DNA of 5,350 bases from Gammaproteobacteria bacterium (GTDB lineage Bacteria; Pseudomonadota; Gammaproteobacteria; UBA6429; Thiohalophilaceae): assembly GCA_003233255.1 (NCBI GenBank), contig QILH01000172.1, positions 1 through 5,350 on the forward strand, in the 5' to 3' direction. Of this stretch, positions 1-5,350 are shown piece after piece. Under the pieces are notes generated by a model. It saw nothing but the letters and a program-made list of their open reading frames with translations, made no database searches and was not told where the DNA came from. Position 1 is the first letter of the stretch, and each line of letters begins with the position of its first letter. Position numbers and translations under genes: made by a program.

Positions 1-294
1 ATTACCCTGGATCAACCGCTGGCCGTCGAACGAGCCATTACCGCCCTGCATACAGAATGTCCTCGCGTACCTATTTTTGCACGTGCGCGCGACAGTCATG
101 ATTCAAAACACCTACACGAGCTGGGTGTTGAAACAACCATCCCAGAAACACTCGAATCAAGTTTGCAATTAGCTGCCACTGTTTTATTCCGGCTTGGTAT
201 CAAACAGGATGATGTCAACGAAATCATCGACGAATTTCGTGATGAAGATTATCAACGCATGGGCGAAGAAACCAGGCATGAGGACACAGCATGA
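1..294 (+). CDS. C-terminal fragment of a CPA2-family cation:proton antiporter (Kef-like), RCK_N domain
   Basis: This is the last 97 residues of a gene that begins upstream of the window. Frame 1 is open from the first base to a TGA at 292-294. The fragment looks like the end of an RCK_N/TrkA-N domain as found in KefB-like monovalent cation:proton antiporters. PIFARARD (visible residues 24-31) is a typical strand-and-turn, and ELGVETTIPETLESSLQLA (40-58) matches the family pattern in which an 'LGA..V.PETLE.SLQL' stretch closes the nucleotide-binding fold. A short acidic tail follows (about 70-97), and no TrkA_C domain is present. In the family, the missing N-terminal part would be a membrane exchanger of about 12 helices, with this cytoplasmic domain gating K+/H+ exchange through NAD(H) or a similar ligand. 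The stop overlaps the purT start (ATGA), so the two genes are probably co-transcribed. The family is well supported, but the exact subfamily and the ion cannot be decided from this fragment. Confidence 0.85.
   Translation: MTLDQPLAVERAITALHTECPRVPIFARARDSHDSKHLHELGVETTIPETLESSLQLAATVLFRLGIKQDDVNEIIDEFRDEDYQRMGEETRHEDTA
280..284 (+). promoter_or_regulatory. Shine-Dalgarno site of purT inside the antiporter gene
   Basis: GAGGA ends 6 bases before the purT ATG at 291. It lies wholly within the last codons of the upstream antiporter gene. This supports the chosen purT start and allows re-initiation by ribosomes finishing the antiporter. Confidence 0.65.
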
Positions 295-1487
295 AAATCG
301 GGACACCATTATCTGAAAATGCAACCCGTGTTATGTTGCTCGGCAGTGGCGAGCTGGGCAAAGAGGTTATTATCGCCCTGCAGCGTTTTGGTGTCGAAGT
401 GATTGCCGTAGATCGATATGAAAATGCGCCAGGGCATCAAGTTGCGCATCGCGCCCACGTCATCAACATGGCGGATGCAAGTGCGTTGCGCCAGCTTATA
501 GAATTAGAAAAACCTCATATTATCGTGCCTGAGATCGAGGCCATCGCCACCGACGAATTAGTAAAGATTGAAGCAGAAGGCCTGGTCGAGATAATCCCGA
601 CTGCTCGCGCCGCGCAACTCACTATGAACCGAGAAGGCATACGCCGTCTGGCCGCGGAAGAATTAAGCTTACTGACCTCAAAATTTCAATTTGCAGATTC
701 ATTCGAAGACTTTAAGCGCGCCGTGGACGAAGTTGGGATTCCCTGTATTGTAAAACCAGTTATGTCTTCTTCGGGTAAAGGGCAATCATCTATAAATTCG
801 GAACAGGACATTCAAGCCGCATGGGACTATGCCATGAGTGGCGGCCGAGTAAGCCAGGATCGCGTCATTGTCGAACAAAAGATCGACTTTGATTACGAGA
901 TCACCTTGCTAACCGTACGCGCTAAAAATGCGCAGGGCAAAATAGAAACCACCTATTGCGAACCCATTGGCCATATCCAACAACAGGGTGATTACGTTGA
1001 GAGCTGGCAACCACAGGCCATGGGCGAATCTGCGTTACAGAAAGCCAAAGAGATGGCATTACAGATCACCGATGCATTAGGCGGTCGGGGTATCTTCGGT
1101 GTTGAGTTATTTATTAAAGAGGATCAGGTCTGGTTTAGTGAAGTCAGTCCGCGCCCACATGATACCGGTATGGTCACCATGGCCACCCAGGCGCAGAATG
1201 AATTTGAATTACATGCCCGCGCAATTTTAGGACTGCCAGTTTCCACGGCGTTACGCAGTGCCGGAGCCAGTGCCGTTATTTATGGTGGTCATGAAGCCAA
1301 AGGTATTTATTTTGAAGGGCTGGAACAGGCCTTGAGTATTCCGAACACTGATATACGGTTATTTGGTAAACCAGAGTCCTTTACTCGTCGTCGTATGGGG
1401 GTGGCCCTGACCTACGCCGATGACATCACCACCGCACGTAACAATGCAAAACAGGCCGCAGCGTCAATAAAAACTCATGTCCGCTAA
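291..1487 (+). CDS. purT: Formate-dependent phosphoribosylglycinamide formyltransferase (GAR transformylase 2)
   Basis: PurT is a cytoplasmic ATP-grasp enzyme that makes formyl-GAR from GAR, formate and ATP (through formyl phosphate). It is the folate-independent route for the third step of purine synthesis. The protein has 398 residues against about 392 in E. coli and aligns throughout. The N-terminal nucleotide-fold domain holds VMLLGSGELGKE (14-25), with GAR-contacting E21-L22 and E81 in VPEIEAIATD. The ATP-grasp core holds R114 (TMNREG), K155 (IVKP), the SSGKGQ loop (160-165), E195 and E203. The expected Mg2+ ligands are E272 (FGVELF) and E284 (FSEVSPRPHD). D291, K360 and R367-R368 match the remaining GAR-binding positions. 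A few extra residues near 211-221 (AKNAQGKIETT) lengthen a surface loop. No key residue is missing. The start is set by homology and by GAGGA at 280-284. The gene overlaps the antiporter stop by 4 bases and converges on uup. Confidence 0.97.
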   Translation: MKIGTPLSENATRVMLLGSGELGKEVIIALQRFGVEVIAVDRYENAPGHQVAHRAHVINMADASALRQLIELEKPHIIVPEIEAIATDELVKIEAEGLVEIIPTARAAQLTMNREGIRRLAAEELSLLTSKFQFADSFEDFKRAVDEVGIPCIVKPVMSSSGKGQSSINSEQDIQAAWDYAMSGGRVSQDRVIVEQKIDFDYEITLLTVRAKNAQGKIETTYCEPIGHIQQQGDYVESWQPQAMGESALQKAKEMALQITDALGGRGIFGVELFIKEDQVWFSEVSPRPHDTGMVTMATQAQNEFELHARAILGLPVSTALRSAGASAVIYGGHEAKGIYFEGLEQALSIPNTDIRLFGKPESFTRRRMGVALTYADDITTARNNAKQAAASIKTHVR

Positions 1488-1498
1488 GTAAATTTACT
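1487..1498. repeat. 12-bp AT-rich perfect palindrome at the purT/uup convergent junction
   Basis: AGTAAATTTACT reads the same on both strands. It begins at the last base of the purT stop codon and lies in the 24-base gap between the converging purT and uup stops. A second, 8-bp palindrome, GGTTAACC, covers 1510-1517 over the uup stop. Neither has the GC stem and loop plus T-run of an intrinsic terminator, so the junction shows no obvious terminator on either strand. The palindrome may be chance. Confidence 0.4.
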
Positions 1499-1511
1499 AA
1501 AGACCCTCAGG

Positions 1512-3440
1512 TTAACCCAGTTTAGACAGCTCTTCCCAACGCTGGTAGGCTTGTTCTAATTCAGGGCCAATATCCTCCAAGCGTTTTAACACGCTGGTAA
1601 ATATCTCTTTATCCTGTTGGTAAAATTCTGGATCGGCAGATTGTATTTCGATATTTTCTTTTTCGCCTTCAAGGCGTTCAATGAGATTAGGCAAATTTTC
1701 CAGCTCAGTTTTCTCTTTAAAGCTCAGTTTTCTTTTTTTAGTGCTTTGTTTATTAGCAATCGCACTATCAACCAACGAATTTTCTTGCGAACGACCTTGC
1801 TCATTCGCAAGGCTCTCAGATTTTTTAGGTTCAAGCGCCCCTTTTGGAATGGTGCGACGTTGACGCAACCAGTCATCATAGCCCCCCACGTATTCGCCTA
1901 TCGTACCATCGGCCTCAAACACCAACGTACTGGTCACGATATTATCTAAAAAGGTTCGATCATGACTGACCAGCAACAGCGTGCCATCAAATTCAGTTAA
2001 CAAATCTTCCAGCAACTCAAGCGTATCGACATCCAGATCATTGGTCGGCTCATCCATGATCAACAGGTTGGCTGGCTGGGTAAATAATTTGGCCAGCAAT
2101 AAACGATTGCGTTCACCGCCCGAAAGAGATTTGACCGGAGAATCAACTCGCTCGACGGGAAACAGAAAACTCCGAAGATATCCAATCACATGCCGTGAAC
2201 GACCTTTGACCTCGATGAAATCACTGTTATCGCTCAGATTATCGCGTACCGACTTCTCAGGATCGAGGATGTCACGGTGCTGATCAAAATAAGCCTTGTC
2301 CAGCTTGGTGCCGATCACGACCTTACCGGAATCCGGTTTGAGTTCGCCGAGGATAATCTTTAACAACGTACTTTTGCCAGAGCCGTTGGGACCGATAATT
2401 CCGATACGATCACCACGTAAGATACGCAAGGATAAATTATCGAGAATCTTATGCTCTCCATAGGAAAAATCAACATGGTGCATGTCCGCCACCAGTTTAC
2501 CCGCGAGTTCAGAGCGATTTAATTCCAGCTCAACCCGGCCCTGCACGGCAATGCGTTCACGATGTTCGCTGCGCAGCCTCTGCAATGCGCGCACCCGACC
2601 TTCATTGCGTGTGCGTCGTGCCTTGATACCTTTGCGCACCCAGGCCTCTTCCTGCGCCAGCTTTTTATCGAATTTGGCGGCGGCGCGTTGTTCTATCTCC
2701 AACAGTTCCGCTTTTTTGTTTAAATAGGTCTCGTAGTTACCTAAAAAACTGGTCAACATCCCTCTGTCCAGTTCAATAATTCGGGTCGCCACGTTACGCA
2801 CAAAAGTTCGATCATGGGTAATAAAGATCAGCGCACCGTTAAAAGCAATTAGAAATTCTTCTAACCATTTTATTGCCGAGATATCCATGTGGTTGGTCGG
2901 CTCATCTAATAACAGGACCTCCGGATCACTCACCAATGCCCGCGCCAGCATGACACGACGGCGAATACCGCCAGAACAGTTTTTTAATAATTTTTCAGAC
3001 GGCAGATTGAGTTTACTTAAAATAGAATCGATTTTTTGCTCGCTATTCCAGCCATCCTGCAATTCGATCTTGTGTTGTAGATCGGAAATAACCTGCAGTG
3101 ATTCTTTATCGTCAATATTCAGGTCATGCAATACATGGTGGTAGTTCGATAATAACTCACCCAGATTACCCAGGCCCGAAGCAACGATGTCATAGATGTT
3201 GGCAGTATCATCGTCAGGAACTTCCTGCTCTAAATACGAGATACGAAGGTTGGATTGTTGCCAGACTTCACCCTCATCGGTTTCATAAAGGCCAGTGATG
3301 ACCCTGAACATGCTTGATTTTCCAGTGCCATTTCGACCAACCAGACAGACACGTTCCCCCTTGTCGATCTGAAAATCAACCTCGGTCAATAACGGGTGAT
3401 GACCAAAGGCCAATGAGACTTTGTTTAAACTCAATAACAT
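1512..3440 (-). CDS. uup: ABC-F family ATPase Uup
   Basis: Uup is a soluble ABC protein with two ATPase domains and no membrane segments. In E. coli it is linked to ribosome-associated functions, to branched-DNA binding and to suppression of precise transposon excision. The 642 residues compare with about 635 in E. coli. Domain 1 has Walker A GRNGTGKSS (35-43), signature CSGG (155-158), Walker B LLLDEPTNHMD (176-186) and switch H209. The ABC-F interdomain linker (about 240-315) carries the conserved KARRTRNEGRVRAL (273-286). Domain 2 has Walker A GPNGSGKST (350-358), signature LSGGERNR (439-446), Walker B LLIMDEPTNDLD (459-470) and switch H493. A polar, Q/S/N/E/K-rich stretch (about 530-568) leads to the Uup-type C-terminal coiled-coil domain (about 570-642), which separates Uup from EttA and YheS. 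The first signature has Cys where Leu is usual. The start fits homology (MLLSLNKVSLAFG), but I see no good Shine-Dalgarno in front of it. It lies 117 bases after ychJ on the same strand. Confidence 0.95.
   Translation of the reverse strand: MLLSLNKVSLAFGHHPLLTEVDFQIDKGERVCLVGRNGTGKSSMFRVITGLYETDEGEVWQQSNLRISYLEQEVPDDDTANIYDIVASGLGNLGELLSNYHHVLHDLNIDDKESLQVISDLQHKIELQDGWNSEQKIDSILSKLNLPSEKLLKNCSGGIRRRVMLARALVSDPEVLLLDEPTNHMDISAIKWLEEFLIAFNGALIFITHDRTFVRNVATRIIELDRGMLTSFLGNYETYLNKKAELLEIEQRAAAKFDKKLAQEEAWVRKGIKARRTRNEGRVRALQRLRSEHRERIAVQGRVELELNRSELAGKLVADMHHVDFSYGEHKILDNLSLRILRGDRIGIIGPNGSGKSTLLKIILGELKPDSGKVVIGTKLDKAYFDQHRDILDPEKSVRDNLSDNSDFIEVKGRSRHVIGYLRSFLFPVERVDSPVKSLSGGERNRLLLAKLFTQPANLLIMDEPTNDLDVDTLELLEDLLTEFDGTLLLVSHDRTFLDNIVTSTLVFEADGTIGEYVGGYDDWLRQRRTIPKGALEPKKSESLANEQGRSQENSLVDSAIANKQSTKKRKLSFKEKTELENLPNLIERLEGEKENIEIQSADPEFYQQDKEIFTSVLKRLEDIGPELEQAYQRWEELSKLG
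1702..1733. repeat. 13-bp direct repeat (two copies) within the uup C-terminal domain
   Basis: On the plus strand AGCTCAGTTTTCT occurs at 1702-1714 and again at 1721-1733, separated by the six bases CTTTAA, giving a 19-base period. It lies in uup where the linker passes into the coiled-coil domain. Because 19 is not a multiple of three, the copies are read in different frames (around RKLS and EKTEL of the protein). The second copy runs directly into a run of seven T (1733-1739). The repeat is exact; its significance is unknown. Confidence 0.8.
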
Positions 3441-3557
3441 GGGATTTAGATTTATTTACGCTGCTGCAATGGTGGAGCAGTTTACTGGATAGCACGACTT
3501 ATGTCTTTATTAGCGTTTAGTTTTGTCTAACAAATCACTATTTATAATGAACGCGGA
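3441..3557 (-). promoter_or_regulatory. AT-rich gap between ychJ and uup, possible weak uup promoter
   Basis: This is the only sizeable non-coding stretch in the window and serves as the leader of uup. Reading the minus strand, TATAAA (plus 3541-3546) is a good -10-like hexamer but has no matching -35 at the proper distance. TTGTTA (3528-3533) followed 15 bases later by TAATAA (3507-3512) is a second, poor candidate. A small imperfect hairpin (TTTGT-TAG-ACAAA, about 3522-3534) is too weak and AT-rich to be a terminator for ychJ. Read-through from the upstream operon into uup is therefore equally possible. No small gene was seen here. Confidence 0.25.
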
Positions 3558-3974
3558 TCAAGGGGTTTCCTGCGCCTTGACGTAATACCAGCGCCCATCC
3601 TGCTTGATAAATTCGCTGCGCTCGGTCATTTTCTCGGCACGGCCATTGGCCTTCATGATTGCGGTAAATTCCACAATGCCCATTTGATCCTGCTCGGCAC
3701 CCGCCTCGGTATTGACCACCCTCAGGTTCACCCATTTGACATGAGCATTTTCGTACAAATCCAGCTCTGCCGGGCAGGTGCCTGAATACCAGGTCGCGAC
3801 CAGATAGTCTTTTTGTTTTAAGGCATAGGCGGAATAGCGAGATCGCATTAGTTGTTCAGCGGTGGCGGGCCATTGATCCGTCTCAATGAACGGGCCACAA
3901 CATAACTCGTAATCCAGTTCAGAACCGCAGGGACAAAGTAATTGTTTTTTCTTTGCCACGCTATTGAACCACAT
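3558..3974 (-). CDS. ychJ: YchJ-family (UPF0225) SEC-C metal-binding protein, single-motif form
   Basis: This 138-residue cytoplasmic protein has an N-terminal SEC-C motif, CPCGSELDYELCC (14-26; Cys 14, 16, 25 and 26), expected to bind zinc. The family hallmark LMRSRYSAYAL follows at 42-52, and then the YchJ middle domain (NTF2-like fold in the family), ending in MTERSEFIKQDGRWYYVKA. The biochemical role of YchJ is not established. E. coli YchJ (152 residues) carries a second SEC-C motif at its C-terminus; here the protein stops shortly after WYYVKA, and the following bases encode no CPCGS in any frame. Start: the frame stays open to a TTG at 4019, but homologues begin just before CPCG, so I chose ATG at 3972-3974. 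A GTG at 3957-3959 is also possible. The chosen start overlaps the upstream stop by 14 bases and lacks a clear Shine-Dalgarno, which suggests translational coupling. Confidence 0.85.
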   Translation of the reverse strand: MWFNSVAKKKQLLCPCGSELDYELCCGPFIETDQWPATAEQLMRSRYSAYALKQKDYLVATWYSGTCPAELDLYENAHVKWVNLRVVNTEAGAEQDQMGIVEFTAIMKANGRAEKMTERSEFIKQDGRWYYVKAQETP

Positions 3975-4338
3975 TGATTTTTTTATAGATCGATTCACGC
4001 CCGGTATGACTGGTAACAATGCGTAATTCGTCTTTTTTGGGATTATAAAAAAACGTCATAATGAAATCCTTTTCCTTATAGGTAAACACCGCCTTAACGC
4101 TCTCAGAATTAACCAGATACAGACCTTCTACACGGCCCAGTTCGCCCGTGCTGATCGCATCGCCATCGGCCATAAATTCAATAAAGTCTTTTTTATCACC
4201 ATCTGGATCATAAGTAAGCACCCACTTACCCACTAACCATTCGTCTTCAGGGTGATGCGTATCATTGGCAATAATCTGATTCAACCAAATAACAAGCAGC
4301 ATCACCCCAAACACGATCTGGATCCATCGACATCTCAT
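3961..4338 (-). CDS. Small exported lipocalin-like protein of unknown function
   Basis: I do not recognise this 125-residue protein by name. Residues 1-24 (two Arg, then IQIVFGVMLLVIWLNQIIA) form a basic start plus one hydrophobic segment, which is a signal peptide possibly cut after IIA (24) or a membrane anchor; the rest would then be periplasmic. There is no lipobox cysteine. The mature part begins with LVGKWVLTYDPDGD (35-48), a G-x-W motif as at the first strand of lipocalin-like barrels. Alternating strand-like segments follow (FIEFMADGDAIS, LYLVNSESVKAVFTY, DFIMTFFYN, ELRIVTSH), consistent with a small antiparallel beta-barrel. No catalytic motif is visible. The ATG at 4338 has a good AGGAAG site 5 bases upstream. 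The gene starts 18 bases after the pirin stop and overlaps ychJ, so it belongs to their operon. The reading frame is credible; the lipocalin-like fold is an inference. Confidence 0.8.
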   Translation of the reverse strand: MRCRWIQIVFGVMLLVIWLNQIIANDTHHPEDEWLVGKWVLTYDPDGDKKDFIEFMADGDAISTGELGRVEGLYLVNSESVKAVFTYKEKDFIMTFFYNPKKDELRIVTSHTGRESIYKKINVVQ

Positions 4339-4343
4339 TACTA

Positions 4344-4349
4344 CTTCCT
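4344..4349 (-). promoter_or_regulatory. Shine-Dalgarno site of the lipocalin-like gene
   Basis: On the minus strand AGGAAG stands 5 bases before the ATG at 4338, within the 18-base gap after the pirin gene. It supports this start and independent loading of ribosomes on the gene. Confidence 0.6.
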
Positions 4350-4356
4350 GTTACCG

Positions 4357-5214
4357 TTAGGCATTAATCATTTCAGCTTTCTGCTGCACCAGCTTATCAT
4401 CTCGATAGTCTGCCATAGCCTGATGGATCTCGTCCTGGCTATTCATCACAAACGGGCCATGTTGCACGATCGGCTCACCAATCGGGCGACCTGCCACCAG
4501 AATAAAACGCACCGATTCCGACTTTGCTTTGATCACAAGATTATCGCCTTTACTCAGGACAACAAAGCTATGTTCGACTATATCCGTACCACCGATCACC
4601 GCATCGCCTTCGAACAAATACACAAACGCGGTCAGATCGCTCGACATGTCATAATCAAAATCATGCCCTAAATTAAGCTCAACATCAAAATAACTTACCT
4701 CAGTATAGGGATCTTTGATCGGACCCTCGACACCCTTATACCGGCCTAATAAGACCTTCACCTTCTGACCTTCGGCCTCATGCACAGGAAAAGCCTCGGG
4801 AGAATATTCCTGATAAGTCGGTTCGGTCATCTTGGCCTTTGCGGGTAAATTGATCCACAACTGAAAGCCACGCATCAAACCATCGACCTGTTTTGGCATC
4901 TCGGAATGAATCACACCGCTGCCCGCCTTCATCCACTGCGCACTGCCCGCGGTCAAATTACCCGTGTTACCCATGCTATCACGATGCTCCATATTGCCAT
5001 CGAGCATATAGGTGAAGGTGTTGAAGCCGCGATGCGGATGCTCGGGGAAACCCGCGATATACTCATCCGGGTTATCGCTGCCGAAATGATCCAGCATCAC
5101 AAACGGATCCAGGTTACGCAAAGCCGGGGTGCCGATACTGCGATGCACGGTCACACCCGCGCCTTCGGTGACCTCGGTGGTTTTAATAATTCGTTCTGCC
5201 TGTCGTGTCATCAT
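4357..5214 (-). CDS. Pirin-family bicupin protein
   Basis: The 285 residues match the usual pirin length (human pirin 290; E. coli YhhW about 231). The N-terminal cupin carries the metal site: H59 and H61 in FPEHPHRGF, then H103 and E105 in GSGVIHSEMP, matching the four Fe(II) ligands known for pirins. The segment GFNTFTYMLDGNMEHRDSMG (63-82) is also typical. The C-terminal Pirin_C cupin (about 175-283) contains FVYLFEGDA and ends with AGRPIGEPIVQHGPFVMNS (241-259). Some bacterial pirins act as quercetin 2,3-dioxygenases, and one in Serratia is reported to modulate pyruvate dehydrogenase; the substrate here cannot be told from sequence. No signal peptide is present, so it is cytoplasmic. The first of two adjacent ATG codons is preferred because GGAGGA lies 7 bases upstream. 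The gene follows a probable azoreductase by 14 bases and precedes the exported lipocalin-like gene by 18, so all are likely one operon. Confidence 0.95.
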   Translation of the reverse strand: MMTRQAERIIKTTEVTEGAGVTVHRSIGTPALRNLDPFVMLDHFGSDNPDEYIAGFPEHPHRGFNTFTYMLDGNMEHRDSMGNTGNLTAGSAQWMKAGSGVIHSEMPKQVDGLMRGFQLWINLPAKAKMTEPTYQEYSPEAFPVHEAEGQKVKVLLGRYKGVEGPIKDPYTEVSYFDVELNLGHDFDYDMSSDLTAFVYLFEGDAVIGGTDIVEHSFVVLSKGDNLVIKAKSESVRFILVAGRPIGEPIVQHGPFVMNSQDEIHQAMADYRDDKLVQQKAEMINA

Positions 5215-5221
5215 GGTTCTG

Positions 5222-5227
5222 TCCTCC
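5222..5227 (-). promoter_or_regulatory. Strong Shine-Dalgarno site of the pirin gene
   Basis: On the minus strand GGAGGA stands 7 bases before the first ATG (5214), in the 14-base gap after the upstream stop. It is the strongest ribosome binding site visible in the window and favours the first of the two tandem ATG codons. Confidence 0.75.
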
Positions 5228-5228
5228 G

Positions 5229-5350
5229 TTATACAGCCCCTGGAGTAAATCCAGTTGCAAGTTCGGTTATTTTCTGGCGAATCACCTGCGTAGCCTGTTC
5301 GTCATCTGGGTTAAAACGCTCTGCCGATATAAACGATACATCCTCGATAC
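5229..5350 (-). CDS. C-terminal fragment of a flavodoxin-like reductase, probably FMN-dependent NADH-azoreductase
   Basis: The last 39 codons of a minus-strand gene enter from the right edge and stop at TAA (plus 5229-5231). The visible start, IEDVSFISAERF, resembles the end of AzoR/AcpD-type azoreductases, where a 'GI.DV.FI.AEG' strand precedes a final helix; here an Arg stands where Gly is usual. The helix-like stretch DDEQATQVIRQKITELATG follows, then a short tail. AzoR enzymes are cytoplasmic FMN proteins that reduce quinones and azo compounds with NADH, and the fold is flavodoxin-like. The fragment is short, so another NAD(P)H-dependent FMN reductase is possible. The gene ends 14 bases before the pirin start, with the pirin ribosome binding site in between, which points to one transcript. 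The coding call is firmer than the product name. Confidence 0.55.
   Translation of the reverse strand, partial: IEDVSFISAERFNPDDEQATQVIRQKITELATGFTPGAV

Noticed and set aside
3461..3480. Inverted repeat CTGCT...AGCAG upstream of uup
   Set aside because: Only five pairs around a ten-base loop and no flanking signal; such matches are common by chance.
1617..3520. Several plus-strand open frames of 60-110 codons opposite uup
   Set aside because: They are antisense to a fully conserved uup gene, have low-complexity or Ser/Arg-rich translations, and show no family motif.
3522..3534. Hairpin TTTGT-TAG-ACAAA after ychJ as a terminator
   Set aside because: The stem is five AT-rich pairs with a three-base loop and no T-run on the minus strand, too weak for an intrinsic terminator.
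3538..3735. 65-codon minus-strand frame overlapping the end of ychJ
   Set aside because: It is the shifted frame of ychJ, with a Gly/Arg-rich composition and no CPCGS motif, so it is neither a separate gene nor a lost SEC-C end.
3975..4019. Longer ychJ start at TTG 4019 adding 15 residues
   Set aside because: TTG is a weak start, the extension lies deep inside the upstream gene, and homologues start just before the CPCG motif.
4174..4209. DPDGDKKDFIEF in the exported protein as an EF-hand calcium loop
   Set aside because: Asp at positions 1, 3 and 5 fit, but Gly at 6, a hydrophobic residue at 8 and Glu at 12 are missing, so it is not a canonical loop.
4252..4671. 139-codon plus-strand open frame
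   Set aside because: It lies opposite the pirin and exported-protein genes and crosses their junction; the translation is His/Ile-rich and resembles no family.

Overview
The window reads as ordinary chromosomal DNA of a gammaproteobacterium. The evidence is protein similarity recalled from memory: PurT, Uup and YchJ all look close to their Enterobacteria counterparts. Base composition looks moderate and coding density is very high. I cannot name a genus. No transposase, integrase, tRNA, rRNA, CRISPR array or phage gene was seen, and nothing suggests recent horizontal transfer.

Layout. The plus strand (1-1487) carries the tail of a CPA2-type cation:proton antiporter, ending in its RCK_N/TrkA-N regulatory domain. 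Its stop codon overlaps the start codon of purT (formate-dependent GAR transformylase) by four bases. The minus strand (5350 down to 1512) carries five genes, in transcription order: the C-terminus of a flavin reductase (probably an AzoR-type FMN-dependent NADH-azoreductase), a pirin-family cupin, a small exported lipocalin-like protein of unknown function, a YchJ-family SEC-C protein, and, after a 117-base gap, the ABC-F ATPase uup. purT and uup converge with 24 bases between them and no convincing intrinsic terminator.

How the genes may work together. The first four minus-strand genes are packed with gaps of 14 and 18 bases and one 14-base overlap, so they probably form one operon. The azoreductase/pirin pair suggests quinone, flavonoid or electrophile redox chemistry. 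The exported protein and YchJ have no established role in this. uup may be read from this transcript or from its own weak promoter in the gap. On the plus strand, the antiporter and purT are probably one transcript with coupled translation, although their functions (ion homeostasis, purine synthesis) are not obviously linked.

I did not find a clear undescribed system. The points most worth a second look are the unknown exported protein in the pirin/ychJ cluster, two A7 tracts placed where slippage would have a defined protein consequence, a 13-bp direct repeat inside uup, and the antiporter-purT coupling.
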